Notes: generated by a model not told the origin, from the sequence alone. Shown: positions 25,830 through 33,408, counted from the first letter of the stretch. The stretch is DNA of 64,000 nucleotides from Comamonas sp. GB3 AK4-5 (GCF_041320665.1 NZ_CP166730.1:2108001-2172000), one strand, 5' to 3'. Made by a program: numbers and translations.

Positions 25830-26589
25830 GCTGTGCCGCCATGGTATTGCTCAAAGGCTGTATAGAAAATTACCGCGCCAGCACCCAGCAGGTTAATTTT
25901 TTTGAGGCCGTGGTGGAGCGCAAAAAAATGGCAGCAGCCTCTGCCGCTGCTGCCTTGGCAGGCATGGGAGGCATTGCCGTGGGTACAGCCCTTTTAGGCA
26001 GTGACGATATGAAGGAAGACTGCGATCTGGTGGAGTTTGAGCTGAACGGAAAAAAGCTGGAAGGTTATCTGTGGCTGTCTCCTTTTCAAGAGGGGGATCA
26101 TGTGGAGGTGGCTGCAGAACCGCTGGCAGATGGCAGTTATTTTCTTTATGGTATGTGTCGGCCTTTGGATAAAATTATTGCGTTAGCCCCGCACTGCACC
26201 AGAGGAAAGATTGCACATTATTGGATGTCATTTAGATTCTTGCTTAGATTTTTTATGGCTATGTGGTTATTCGCCTTAATTTCACTTGCCATAGCTTCTT
26301 ATATCAATGATGTAGCCGATTGGGGTGGTTTTTTTACGTGTCAATGACAAGTGGTGGGGGAGCATTTTTAATATTTTCTTTAATCTCTGTAAGAGTGGCT
26401 AGAAAATACCTTGGATTTGTGGAAATCACAGAATCTGTTTTTTCAACGCTAGGGTGGGCAGACCCTGCGCACATTGATCTTCCCAGGCTTCATAAGCGCA
26501 ATGCTAGCGCGCATGACACATCCAACCATGGCAGCTGTTTTTTTCGTTATGACGATAGCATTTTTGCACCAAAAGCAGGGCAAGGGTAG
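25826..26589 (+). pseudogene. Candidate immunity membrane protein, tandem copy 3, frameshifted at a T run
   Basis: The frame from 25826 stops at 26347 inside the second membrane helix; the tail continues in another frame to 26589. The break is at seven T (26329-26335). Eight T would give an uninterrupted protein (GGFFYVSMTSGGGAFLIFSL) ending in the shared tail. Start overlaps the stop of copy 2. The cause may be mutation, an on/off slippage tract, or a sequencing undercall. Confidence 0.75.
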
Positions 26590-26695
26590 CAATGAGCTGT
26601 GCCGCTACAAGGTAGTATAGAAATTGCCGTTTCAGTATGCCCTAGGTTAATTCTTTGTAGGCAATAGTGGATCTGAAAGAAACTGCAGTCTCTTG
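26590..26695 (+). pseudogene. Decayed start of a fourth tandem copy
   Basis: From the ATG at 26592 the DNA follows the start of copy 3 (CAATGAGCTGTGCCGC, then recognisable stretches such as GTATAGAAA and GGTTAATT), but with many changes and a stop after seven codons. The similarity fades by about 26695. It shows that the array was once longer. Confidence 0.6.
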
Positions 26696-27033
26696 TTTTT
26701 GCAGATTTTTAGGTAAGCGGTCTTGCCATTACTACGGCCTTTTCGTTGACCTTCTCGAGGCAGTCAGCTGCCTGTGCTTCAGAAAATATAGCTTTTATGC
26801 AAGAACTCCTGATCGGAGAAATCTCTAGACGCTATGTGATTTGGGGTGTCGAGGGACTTTAACTATTCCTGTGATGGCGGGTTATGCTACAAAGTCTGAG
26901 AGCAGATGCCGCGCTGCGCATGTTTGGATCCATGCCTCAGGGTTTGGCCCCGCGTGGCGCGTGATGCGGTATCTTTAGAATCGAGCACATACAGATTGAC
27001 ACAGGCAGCGGGCCCGGGCCCGGAGGAGTCCAG
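26696..27033. other. Spacer between the immunity array and phaR, with phaR upstream region
   Basis: No gene is supported here. The left part is AT-rich and without reading frame. Near the right end TAGAAT (about 26977) could be a -10 box for phaR. A GGGCCCGGGCCC palindrome lies just before the ribosome-binding site GGAGGAG. Confidence 0.4.
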
Positions 27034-27552
27034 ATGACAGCCACAGAACAAAGCATCCCCCCGTCCGCTGCCAAGCAGCGCGTCATCAAAAAATACCCCA
27101 ACCGCCGGCTGTACGACACCGACACCTCTTCCTACATCACGCTGGCGGAAGTGCGCCAGCTGGTGATCGAGCGTGAGCCGGTAGTGGTACGCGACGCCAA
27201 GACGGGCGAGGATCTGACCCGTTCCATCCTGCTGCAAATCATTCTGGAAGAAGAGGCGGGCGGCGCGCCCATGTTCAGCGAGGCCATGCTGGCCAATATG
27301 ATCCGCTTCTACGGCCATGCCATGCAGGGCTATATGGGCAACTACATCGAGAAGAACGTGCAGATGTTCACCGACTTCCAGAACAAGATGGCCGAGCAGT
27401 CGGGCGTGGGCGGCTCGGACGCCTGGGTCAAGATGCTGCAAATGCCCAATCCCATGCTGCCTACCGGCTACGCCGAGCAAGTGCAGAAGATGCAGGACCA
27501 GATGCAAAAGCAATCCGAGCAGATGTTGGCCATGTTTGGCCTCAAGCGCTGA
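27034..27552 (+). CDS. phaR: Polyhydroxyalkanoate synthesis repressor PhaR
   Basis: The 172-aa protein has the PHB_acc N-terminal DNA-binding motif (KKYPNRRLYDTDTSSYITL) and the PHB accumulation domain (FYGHAMQGYMGNYIEKNVQMF), then a methionine/glutamine-rich amphipathic tail. PhaR binds PHA granules and represses phasin genes and itself until polymer forms. GGAGGAG lies ahead of the ATG. A terminator follows. The gene marks the left chromosomal flank of the prophage. Confidence 0.95.
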   Translation: MTATEQSIPPSAAKQRVIKKYPNRRLYDTDTSSYITLAEVRQLVIEREPVVVRDAKTGEDLTRSILLQIILEEEAGGAPMFSEAMLANMIRFYGHAMQGYMGNYIEKNVQMFTDFQNKMAEQSGVGGSDAWVKMLQMPNPMLPTGYAEQVQKMQDQMQKQSEQMLAMFGLKR

Positions 27553-27576
27553 GCAGCGCAGGCTTGCCAACAAGAG

Positions 27577-27600
27577 CGGACCGTGAGGTCCGTTTTTTTT
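27577..27600 (+). terminator. Rho-independent terminator of phaR
   Basis: CGGACC and GGTCCG pair around a GTGA loop and are followed by eight T. Confidence 0.9.
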
Positions 27601-27654
27601 ATGTCTGCACGGGAGCGTGCAGCAGACGCAAAGCCGCGCTGCAGCATGGATTGC

Positions 27655-27746
27655 CTGTGGCGGATAAAATAAGGGGTTAATGTCGGCTCGCTGGCCAAAG
27701 GGCTGGTGATGATCCCCGTGGACTGCGCGGGTGAGCCTCAAGCTAA
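27655..27746. other. Probable old rimO promoter region and left prophage junction
   Basis: GGATAAAATAAGGGGTTAATG (about 27662-27682) looks like a -10 box and leader ending in ATG, but rimO now starts 22 kb away at 49833. I read this as the native rimO upstream region left behind when the prophage entered at or near the rimO start codon. The phage side begins about 27680 and is followed by an IS at 27747. Confidence 0.4.
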
Positions 27747-28619
27747 GAGTGGCTAACACCACTTCTCCAGAGGGCCTCGCAGAGCGGTTATGCTCGCTGC
27801 CCTCATGGCACGACGACCCGTAAGCAAAGAACTGTGGCGACAGCTACAACCCCTGATCCCAGCCTTCGTGCCTTCTGCCAAAGGCGGTGCGCGCAAACTC
27901 GCAATCAGCGATGAAGCTGCCCTCAACGGCATCTTGTTCGTGCTGCAAACAGGCATTCCATGGGAAGACCTTCCCCAATCCCTGGGCTACGGCAGCGGCA
28001 TGACTTGCTGGCGGCGCCTGCGCGACTGGAACGCCGCTGGTGTCTGGGAGCAGCTGCACCAAGCCATGCTGACTCGCTTGTGTGAACATGACCAAATCGA
28101 TTGGAGCCGGGCCAGCATTGATGGCTCCTCGGTACCAAGCCCCCGGGGGGCCAGGAAACGGGCCCAAACCCCACGGACAGAGGCAAGCTCGGCTCCAAGC
28201 GGCACATCGTCGTAGATGCCAGAGGCATCCCGCTGGTGATCTTGGTCAGCGGCGCGAACCGGCACGACTCCAAGATGTTCGAGAAGTGTGTGGACGCGAT
28301 TCCTGCGATTGCTGGCCTGCCAGGGCGTCCCCGTAAAAGGCCAGCCAAGCTGCACGCCGACAAAGGCTACGACTTCAAGCGATGCCGAGCCCATCTGAGG
28401 CAGCAGGGCATCATGGGCCGAATTGCCAGAAGAGGCATTGAGAGCAGCGAGCGGCTGGGCAAACACCGGTGGGTGGTGGAGAGGACGCACAGCTGGTTTG
28501 CAGGCTTTGGCAAGCTGCGAATCCGCTTTGAACGACGGCTGGATATCCACGAAGCGCTGCTGAAATTGGCGGCAGCGATCATCTGCGCGCGCTTCGTGGA
28601 TCGGTGGTGTTAGCCACTC
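27747..28619 (+). mobile_element. IS5-family insertion sequence, copy 1 of an 873-bp element
   Basis: Inverted ends GAGTGGCTAACACCAC are exact at both sides, and TAA is duplicated at 27744-27746 and 28620-28622. It is related to, but different from, the 842-bp element. A copy of the same length lies at 44252-45124 in opposite orientation. Confidence 0.93.
27790..28613 (+). CDS. IS5-family transposase in two frames (873-bp element, copy 1)
   Basis: The first frame (27790-28215) holds the N-terminal DUF4096-like part (LQTGIPWEDLPQSLGYGSG). The second, entered around 28149 and ending at 28613, holds the DDE part (HIVVDARGIP, HADKGYDF, HRWVVERTHSWF). The frames meet at CCCCC-GGGGGG (28140-28150), where a -1 slip on the G run joins GSSVPSPRG to the GQETGPNPTDRGKLGSK continuation. 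Both copies share the site, so it is a built-in frameshift. Confidence 0.88.
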
Positions 28620-28622
28620 TAA

Positions 28623-28688
28623 GCCGCCACTGAGGTACTGGCCGGTGTACTGGCGCCCTGCAGCGCGGATGCGGAAGGTGCTCAGCAT
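28623..28688 (-). pseudogene. Small prophage gene truncated near the IS
   Basis: A minus-strand start at 28688 gives MLSTFRIRAAGRQYTGQYL and then meets the IS. Even with the IS removed the frame stops two codons later, so it was already short or damaged. Its start overlaps the stop of the P-loop gene at 28682, which suggests one operon. Confidence 0.33.
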
Positions 28689-28906
28689 GCCGATCCCCTT
28701 GGCAGGGAGTAAATCGCGGTCACCCCAGGGTGAATGCTGGTGGGGAGGCTGTTGGTCACATGAAGTGCGCCAGGGGTTATGTCAGCCCCTGGGCGCCATT
28801 CATCAATGATGTTTTTGTGTGGAATGCCGAGCTGCGTAGCCAACATTGGTGCCAGCCAAGATTTACCGGCGCCGCCAGGAAGGCAGAAAATCACCGCTCC
28901 ATTCAT
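28682..28906 (-). CDS. Small P-loop protein (prophage)
   Basis: The 74-aa protein starts MNGAVIFCLPGGAGKSWLAP, with the Walker A sequence PGGAGKS near residues 10-16, and then LGIPHKNIIDEWRPG. It lacks room for a full nucleotide-binding domain. A second small P-loop protein of similar design lies at 31798-32055. Both are on the minus strand next to a small plus-strand gene. Function is unknown. Confidence 0.55.
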   Translation of the reverse strand: MNGAVIFCLPGGAGKSWLAPMLATQLGIPHKNIIDEWRPGADITPGALHVTNSLPTSIHPGVTAIYSLPRGSAC

Positions 28907-28921
28907 CTCGGAGACTGATTC

Positions 28922-29254
28922 ATGCCCTTCTCGATTGGTCGCAGCCTGCTGCCCATGCGCTTGGAGCGCCTTGACGATGGCCGCTATATCGCGCTGAACC
29001 GCAACTACAAACCTGTCGGCACGTTCAGTCGTGACCGGGTGGACTACGAAACGCACCCCGGTGCCTTCCGCTTCCGCCGGGAGCTGACTGCGCAAGACGC
29101 GCGGTTGATGAGCTTCGACGCGAATGACGACCTGAATGCCATCGTGCTGTACGACGATGGCACCAATCCGCACGCCACTGCTGAGAACTGGCTTGATTAC
29201 AGCCGCCGCCTGGACTACCTGATGAATCTCAGTGTCGACCTGGCTGAGCGGTGA
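28922..29254 (+). CDS. Hypothetical prophage protein
   Basis: The 110-aa protein (MPFSIGRSLLPMRLERLDDGRYIALNR onward) is rich in charged residues and has no membrane segment. GGAGA lies eight bases before the ATG. It diverges from the small P-loop gene at 28906. I recognise no family; composition and codon use look like a real gene. Confidence 0.65.
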   Translation: MPFSIGRSLLPMRLERLDDGRYIALNRNYKPVGTFSRDRVDYETHPGAFRFRRELTAQDARLMSFDANDDLNAIVLYDDGTNPHATAENWLDYSRRLDYLMNLSVDLAER

Positions 29255-29299
29255 CTCAAAAGTTACGTCAATTTTGCCAATGGCCGGCACTCGGCCGCA

Positions 29300-29315
29300 T
29301 GTGCACACGTGTGCA
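29300..29315. repeat. Palindrome TGTGCACACGTGTGCA, copy 1
   Basis: The 16 bases, with the next C, contain a perfect palindrome GTGCACACGTGTGCAC. The same 16 bases occur inside a gene at 39624-39639. It lies in the spacer after the 110-aa gene. Confidence 0.5.
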
Positions 29316-29365
29316 CTGGTTGCTGTCTGCATTGCACGCTCCTGACCGGCTGGGCCGGCGTTGAA

Positions 29366-29394
29366 AACAAAAAACCCGCCGGGTTAGGGCGGGT
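29366..29394 (-). terminator. Terminator of the leftward coiled-coil gene
   Basis: On the minus strand ACCCGCC and GGCGGGT pair and are followed by a run of T. It lies 70 bases past the stop of the gene at 29467. Confidence 0.8.
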
Positions 29395-29401
29395 CTATTG
29401 C

Positions 29402-29432
29402 CTGTTGAGCACATGCGGCACCCCTCAAGGGG
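29402..29432 (-). repeat. Prophage hairpin repeat, copy 1 (partial, inverted)
   Basis: Read on the minus strand it contains GTGCCGCATGTGCTCAACAG exactly as at 32554-32573, preceded by a GGGG/CCCC stem. Two further copies lie at 31752-31804 and 32521-32573. Confidence 0.6.
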
Positions 29433-29466
29433 GGCGATTATCTTCTAGAGGGTTTCGAATAAGCGG

Positions 29467-30498
29467 TTAGCTTTTATCGGCCTTCCCGGACATACTGGAA
29501 ATTGTCTTGGATATTCGTTCAATAATTGTTGTGGCTTTGTCAAGAGATACCAAGTCAATATCATCTACTTTAGTACTTGGTGTGGTAGACGTGTTGTTGA
29601 TATTCCAGTTTTCAAAAACTTGTTTGACTTGCTCCCAATCATGGGTAGAGCCGTAGGAGTCTAGATAAAATTTTCCAAAACTAATTGCATGCATTCTGTC
29701 TGAAATCTTTAATGCTTCTTTTAAATATGTGTTGCTTAGAATGTATGCATATCTGGAAAATCCTGCTAGCAATGAGATGCTAATAAATCCTTTTAAAGTT
29801 AAGAATATCACAATTTCCCAGGTCATCTTCTCCGGAATAATTGGTGCGCTTTTATATGCTAAATCAATAAAGTAAGCCAAGGCAGCCGCAAGTGCAATAC
29901 CTCCTAAGGAACTGCATATCATTGAGAATATCTGATATTTTATTTCCTTTGATTTTAATGCTTTAAGTGTTTCTGTAATATATGTCTGTGATGACCTGAA
30001 AATCTTTTCATTTAATTCTTTTTTTGATTGAGCACTTTCTGCTTCCATTTTTTTAATGGATTCATCTAACAACGCTTTATTTTTAACTCTCTCGGATTCG
30101 ATGGTCTCCATTCTCCGGTGATAATTCGCGAGATGATCTGCTTTTTCGGTATTAAAACTCTTAATTTCTAAATCTATTTGTTTTCTTTGTTGAGATATAT
30201 AATTCTCATGTTCTTTTATTCTTTTCTGTAAATCATCTCTTTCATTGGCATTAATCTTTTCTCTTTCATTAAGCTGTTCTTCTTTTTTTGCAAATGTTTC
30301 TTCTAGTTCTCTTTCTCTTTTTTGATATTCGGCGCGATATTTATTATTGTTTTTATCGACTGCCAATTGAATTCTCTTATCTCTTTCATTGTTTTTTTGG
30401 TTTTCTTCAATTAGCTGGATGATTTTAGGTATAGATAATGAAGGATTATATTTGTCAGATCCATTTTCATCATCTGATAAATTATTATTGCTGGTCAT
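29467..30498 (-). CDS. AT-rich coiled-coil membrane protein, prophage cargo
   Basis: The 343-aa protein is unlike its neighbours in base composition, being strongly AT-rich with many lysine, asparagine and isoleucine codons. Residues about 30-180 are a long charged coiled coil (KKEEQLNEREKINANERDD and similar). Two membrane helices follow (MICSSLGGIALAAALAYFI and IVIFLTLKGFISISLLAGF), then a soluble tail. It has its own terminator and an AT-rich upstream region, so it is a free-standing cargo unit. I recognise no family. Prophage genes of this type often act in superinfection exclusion or phage defence, but that is only an inference. Confidence 0.75.
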   Translation of the reverse strand: MTSNNNLSDDENGSDKYNPSLSIPKIIQLIEENQKNNERDKRIQLAVDKNNNKYRAEYQKRERELEETFAKKEEQLNEREKINANERDDLQKRIKEHENYISQQRKQIDLEIKSFNTEKADHLANYHRRMETIESERVKNKALLDESIKKMEAESAQSKKELNEKIFRSSQTYITETLKALKSKEIKYQIFSMICSSLGGIALAAALAYFIDLAYKSAPIIPEKMTWEIVIFLTLKGFISISLLAGFSRYAYILSNTYLKEALKISDRMHAISFGKFYLDSYGSTHDWEQVKQVFENWNINNTSTTPSTKVDDIDLVSLDKATTIIERISKTISSMSGKADKS

Positions 30499-30636
30499 TT
30501 GATTTTGTAATCTAAGTGTTAGAAAGAATTAACTAATAAGAAGCCTCTTATCGATTGTGACAGATTGTAAGAATTCTTGAGAAATTAGCAATACGTCTTT
30601 CATGCGCAGTGCCAAGCCATATTGCACAGTACGTAG

Positions 30637-31711
30637 ATGTCGCATCCCGGATGATTGCATAGACAAAAATCGTTATCCACTGCTCATTGCTCGCGATGTG
30701 CTTCGTGAGCTTGTACAGTCCTTGCAAGCAACAGGGAGCCTGTGATGCAAATTGCTTTACACAAGAATGCCCGCACCACACCCGCTGTGCGTGCCGAGAT
30801 CGCGAGCAGCAATGAGCCCGCACGCGTACTGGCACAGCGCCATGGCATTACCGAGCAGACGGTCTACAAATGGAAGAAGCGCGATAGCGTGCAAGACCGC
30901 TCTCACACTGCACACCGTTTACAGACACAGTTGACGTCTGCGCAGGAGATCGTGGTGGTGCATCTGCGCCGGGCCTTGCAGTTGCCACTGGATGACTTGC
31001 TGGCCGTCACCCACGAGTTCATCAGCACCAAGGTCTCGCGCTCGGGCCTGGACAGGTGTTTGCGCCGCCATGGCGTTGGCAATCTCAATGCCTTGAAACC
31101 TGCCGTGCCTGCGCAGCCCCACAAAGCCTTCAAAGACTATGTTCCGGGTTATCTGCACATGGATGTGAAGTACCTGCCGCAGATGCAGGATGAAACCAAG
31201 CGCCGCTATCTGTTCGTGGCCATTGACCGTGCCACGCGCTGGGTGTTTGTGCGGGTCTTTGTCAACAAAACGGCAGCCAGCGCCAAGGCGTTTTTGAAGG
31301 CTTTGCACAAAGCCTGTCCGATCAAGATCACCAAGCTGTTGACCGATAACGGCAAGGAGTTCACGGATCGCCTCTTTGCCAGCCGTGAGCGTGAGCCCAG
31401 CGGCAATCACGAGTTCGACATGCTGTGTGAGCAGTTGGGCATTGAGCATAGGCTGACCAAGCCCAGGACGCCCAAAACCAATGGCATGGTGGAGCGCTTC
31501 AATGGGCGTATTGCCGATGTTTTGAAGACCCACCACTTCAACAGTGCCGAGGACTTGGAGCAAACGCTGCTGCGCTATGTGGCCTTGTACAACCATCAGT
31601 TACCGCAGTCAGCGCTGCAAAGCAAAACACCCATGCAGGCCATGAAAAAGTGGCATCAGACGCATCCAGACCTGTTCAATAAGCGACCATATGATCGTCC
31701 GGGATGCGACA
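30637..31711 (+). mobile_element. IS481-family insertion sequence
   Basis: The ends are inverted repeats TGTCGCATCCCGGA (left at 30638, right reading inward from 31711). (A)CGTAG is present on both sides (30631-30636 and 31711-31716) as a 5-6 bp target duplication. The insertion splits a palindromic sequence related to the hcp-tssE stem-loop. Confidence 0.85.
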
Positions 31712-31716
31712 CGTAG
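30745..31716 (+). CDS. IS481-family transposase
   Basis: The protein of about 323 aa has an N-terminal helix-turn-helix (VLAQRHGITEQTVYKWKKRD) and an rve/DDE core: the first Asp in HMDVKYLPQ, the second in LLTDNGKEF, Glu in GMVERFNGRI. It appears intact. The stop codon TAG (31714-31716) lies in the flanking target duplication and not within the element, so the last residues depend on where the IS lands. ATG 30745 is favoured over the adjacent GTG 30742 for its distance to GGGAG. Confidence 0.9.
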   Translation: MQIALHKNARTTPAVRAEIASSNEPARVLAQRHGITEQTVYKWKKRDSVQDRSHTAHRLQTQLTSAQEIVVVHLRRALQLPLDDLLAVTHEFISTKVSRSGLDRCLRRHGVGNLNALKPAVPAQPHKAFKDYVPGYLHMDVKYLPQMQDETKRRYLFVAIDRATRWVFVRVFVNKTAASAKAFLKALHKACPIKITKLLTDNGKEFTDRLFASREREPSGNHEFDMLCEQLGIEHRLTKPRTPKTNGMVERFNGRIADVLKTHHFNSAEDLEQTLLRYVALYNHQLPQSALQSKTPMQAMKKWHQTHPDLFNKRPYDRPGCDT

Positions 31717-31750
31717 CACGTGAGCGAACTGAGTGAAATGTGCTACGACT
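31712..31750 (+). repeat. Right part of a REP-like palindrome split by the IS481 element
   Basis: CGTAGCAC near the left and GTGCTACG near the right can pair. AATGTGCTACGAC at 31736-31748 is the exact reverse complement of the first arm of the hcp-tssE stem-loop (10065-10077). The left edge continues on the other side of the IS at 30631-30636. Confidence 0.45.
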
Positions 31751-31751
31751 C

Positions 31752-31804
31752 GCCCTGCACTTTGCAGGGCATAGCACCGTCAGGGTGTCGCAAGTGCTCA
31801 ATAG
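31752..31804 (+). repeat. Prophage hairpin repeat, copy 2
   Basis: Two hairpins follow each other: CCCTGCA...TGCAGGG, then GCACC...GGGTG, ending in GTGCTCAATAG. It matches the copy at 32521-32573 over its whole length with few changes. Its end includes the stop codon of the leftward P-loop gene. Confidence 0.6.
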
Positions 31805-32055
31805 ATCCGCTCCAGCGTGATGACCCGATCTCCTGGCGCGGATTTGTACTGTTCGCCTGGCAGGTGTTCAAGGAAAATCACATCTGCATCAGGCCAGTGG
31901 GTTTGGGCTTCATCGCGGTCTTTCATGAACTCGGTCATCGGGTCGTCAACCCCTGCGCATTTCATGTTCCGGCGTTCGAAGTCCTTGCTGATGAGGACCG
32001 CCATTGCGGTCTTGCCGCTTCCTTGTTCGCCTACTAGATGGATGATTTCTGCCAT
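31798..32055 (-). CDS. Small P-loop NTPase-like protein (prophage)
   Basis: The 85-aa protein starts MAEIIHLVGEQGSGKTAMAV, a clear Walker A (GEQGSGKT) near residues 9-16, followed by ISKDFERRNMKCAGVDDP and a possible Walker B-like VIFLEH. It is like a miniature of phage-encoded small ATPases. Its ATG overlaps the divergent start of the plus-strand gene at 32054 (CATG). A GGAA-containing stretch lies ahead. Function is unknown. Confidence 0.6.
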   Translation of the reverse strand: MAEIIHLVGEQGSGKTAMAVLISKDFERRNMKCAGVDDPMTEFMKDRDEAQTHWPDADVIFLEHLPGEQYKSAPGDRVITLERIY

Positions 32056-32371
32056 GAGTGTTCCTTCCGTTAAAAGAGATGAGTTGCCTTACACGCTGCT
32101 GTTGGACCCTTTGACTGGTACAGCAGCCGCATACACGAACAGGCACCAACTCATTGCTGAGTCGGCGTCAGAAAAATTGATCCAGTACGCGCTGGACAAC
32201 ACGAGCAAATCCGTCCCGTTTGATCGCAAGCTCCACCAGCCCGATTCCGAGTGGAGGCAGTTGCCGGTGTGGGCCACTGAGGATGTGTTTGACCGGCTGA
32301 AGATCGTGTGGATCAAACGGCCCCACGGTGATGCCCCAGAAGAGGTGTGGGGAGCCATCCCGCGCCATTGA
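32054..32371 (+). CDS. Hypothetical prophage protein divergent from the P-loop gene
   Basis: The 105-aa protein (MSVPSVKRDELPYTLLLDPLTGTAAAY onward) has no recognised family and no membrane segment. It starts in the CATG shared with the leftward P-loop gene, although a later start is possible. A terminator follows 18 bases after the stop, which supports a real transcribed gene. Confidence 0.55.
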   Translation: MSVPSVKRDELPYTLLLDPLTGTAAAYTNRHQLIAESASEKLIQYALDNTSKSVPFDRKLHQPDSEWRQLPVWATEDVFDRLKIVWIKRPHGDAPEEVWGAIPRH

Positions 32372-32388
32372 CCACGTGAAGAGTCAAC

Positions 32389-32410
32389 ACCCGCTGTGGC
32401 GGGTTTTTTT
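32389..32410 (+). terminator. Rho-independent terminator
   Basis: ACCCGC and GCGGGT pair around TGTG, followed by seven T. Confidence 0.88.
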
Positions 32411-32520
32411 GCGCCTGGAGAAAAGGCCGCATAGCCCGTGGCAAAAAAGAGAAGGGAGGGAGGAGACCACCACGGGCGCGGCACAAACCGCAACGCACTG
32501 GATGTAATGCGCTGGGGTTT

Positions 32521-32573
32521 GCCCTGCACTCGGCAGGGCATGGCACCGCAAGGGTGCCGCATGTGCTCAACAG
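32521..32573 (+). repeat. Prophage hairpin repeat, copy 3
   Basis: CCCTGCC-type stem (CCCTGCACTCGGCAGGG), then GGCACC-GCAA-GGGTGCC, then GCATGTGCTCAACAG. It lies in a 330-base stretch (32372-32701) in which I see no gene, followed by a GATCCGGG/CCCGGATC hairpin at 32586-32606. Confidence 0.6.
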
Positions 32574-32644
32574 GTTTTTAGAGATCCGGGCGTGACCCGG
32601 ATCGATGCCGTGGTGCCCATCGCATTGCTGCGACGGGATGTAAT

Positions 32645-32715
32645 TTAGCGTTTGCTAACGAATTATGCAAGTGCAAATGCTAACGAATGAAGAAAATATT
32701 TTTAGCACTTGCTAT
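32645..32715. promoter_or_regulatory. Left operator cluster: three 14-bp sites
   Basis: TTAGCGTTTGCTAA (32645-32658), AGTGCAAATGCTAA (32670-32683) and TTAGCACTTGCTAT (32702-32715) share the half-site TTAGCA with those at 33372-33408. Together with those they form a lambda-like left/right operator pair around the repressor gene. Confidence 0.65.
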
Positions 32716-32938
32716 CGGCGGTGTGCTGGGCTGTCTCTAAAGCAAGCACTTGGTGCAGATTGTTGATGGCTAGCCGGACAGCTCGCTGAGCATGGGTGTC
32801 GTCGCATGCACATGCCGCCAATTCCAGCAAGCTGATGCAGTCTTCCGTGAGGATTGCCTTGTGCGCAGCGACCTCTGACTGGCGCAGTTTTAGTACGCCG
32901 CCGCACGGTTGTTCAAGGCAAATTGATGGAGGGGTCAT
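32702..32938 (-). CDS. Hypothetical 78-aa prophage protein
   Basis: A small leftward ORF (MTPPSICLEQPCGG onward) directly downstream of the repressor gene in the same direction. It has four cysteines besides helical content (LLELAACACDDTHAQRAVRLAINNLHQVLALE). No ribosome-binding site is clear and its end overlaps an operator-like site. Confidence 0.42.
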   Translation of the reverse strand: MTPPSICLEQPCGGVLKLRQSEVAAHKAILTEDCISLLELAACACDDTHAQRAVRLAINNLHQVLALETAQHTADSKC

Positions 32939-32997
32939 TGAGTGCGTTACAGTTTGTGCTGTTTAAATATACAGTACATCGGTAGCGCAGTCTATGA

Positions 32998-33327
32998 CTA
33001 CTTGAGCAAGGGGAGCCCCAGCATGGTGCGGATGGTGTTCTCTACACGCTTGATTTCATTGGTGTCTTGCTTGCTAAGGAAGCTTAGAAGCTCCGGCGAG
33101 AGGGATTGGTTCTTCTCGTGCCGACTAAACCAGCCTGCGTAACCTGGTAGCGCTTCGCAGGCGGCCACGGTCTTTTCTGTAATTGGGCGTAGGCCCGAGA
33201 TCATTTGCGATACGAAGGCCCCATCCCGGTAGCCCAGCATCCGGCCGAGGGGCGCTTTTCCGCCTACGGCTTCGGCTAGTTCTTCGAGGCGTTGCTGTCG
33301 GGTGGTGTTGGTGTCTGTTTCGCTCAT
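32998..33327 (-). CDS. Prophage repressor-like helix-turn-helix protein
   Basis: The 109-aa protein has a Cro/CI-type helix-turn-helix (RLEELAEAVGGKAPLGRMLGY, then FVSQMISGLRPITEKTVAACEAL). A short C-terminal part lacks the LexA-like self-cleaving peptidase. It is transcribed away from the Cro-like gene at 33423, and five palindromic sites flank it, as expected for the immunity repressor of a lambdoid phage. Absence of a peptidase domain means that induction would not go through RecA-type self-cleavage. Confidence 0.72.
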   Translation of the reverse strand: MSETDTNTTRQQRLEELAEAVGGKAPLGRMLGYRDGAFVSQMISGLRPITEKTVAACEALPGYAGWFSRHEKNQSLSPELLSFLSKQDTNEIKRVENTIRTMLGLPLLK

Positions 33328-33371
33328 GTTCCGAGCCTACGCAACCGTGGACTGCTATCAAAATTAAGAAA

Positions 33372-33408
33372 ATAGCATTTGCTAATTGAAAACACTAGCA
33401 AATGCTAA
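33372..33408. promoter_or_regulatory. Right operator cluster: two 14-bp sites between repressor and Cro-like gene
   Basis: ATAGCATTTGCTAA (33372-33385) and CTAGCAAATGCTAA (33395-33408) are near-perfect palindromes in the divergent promoter region. They resemble the three sites at 32645-32715. Confidence 0.72.

Noticed and set aside
27600..27746. tRNA gene as prophage attachment site
   Set aside because: No cloverleaf-like sequence is seen at either junction; a serine recombinase does not need one.
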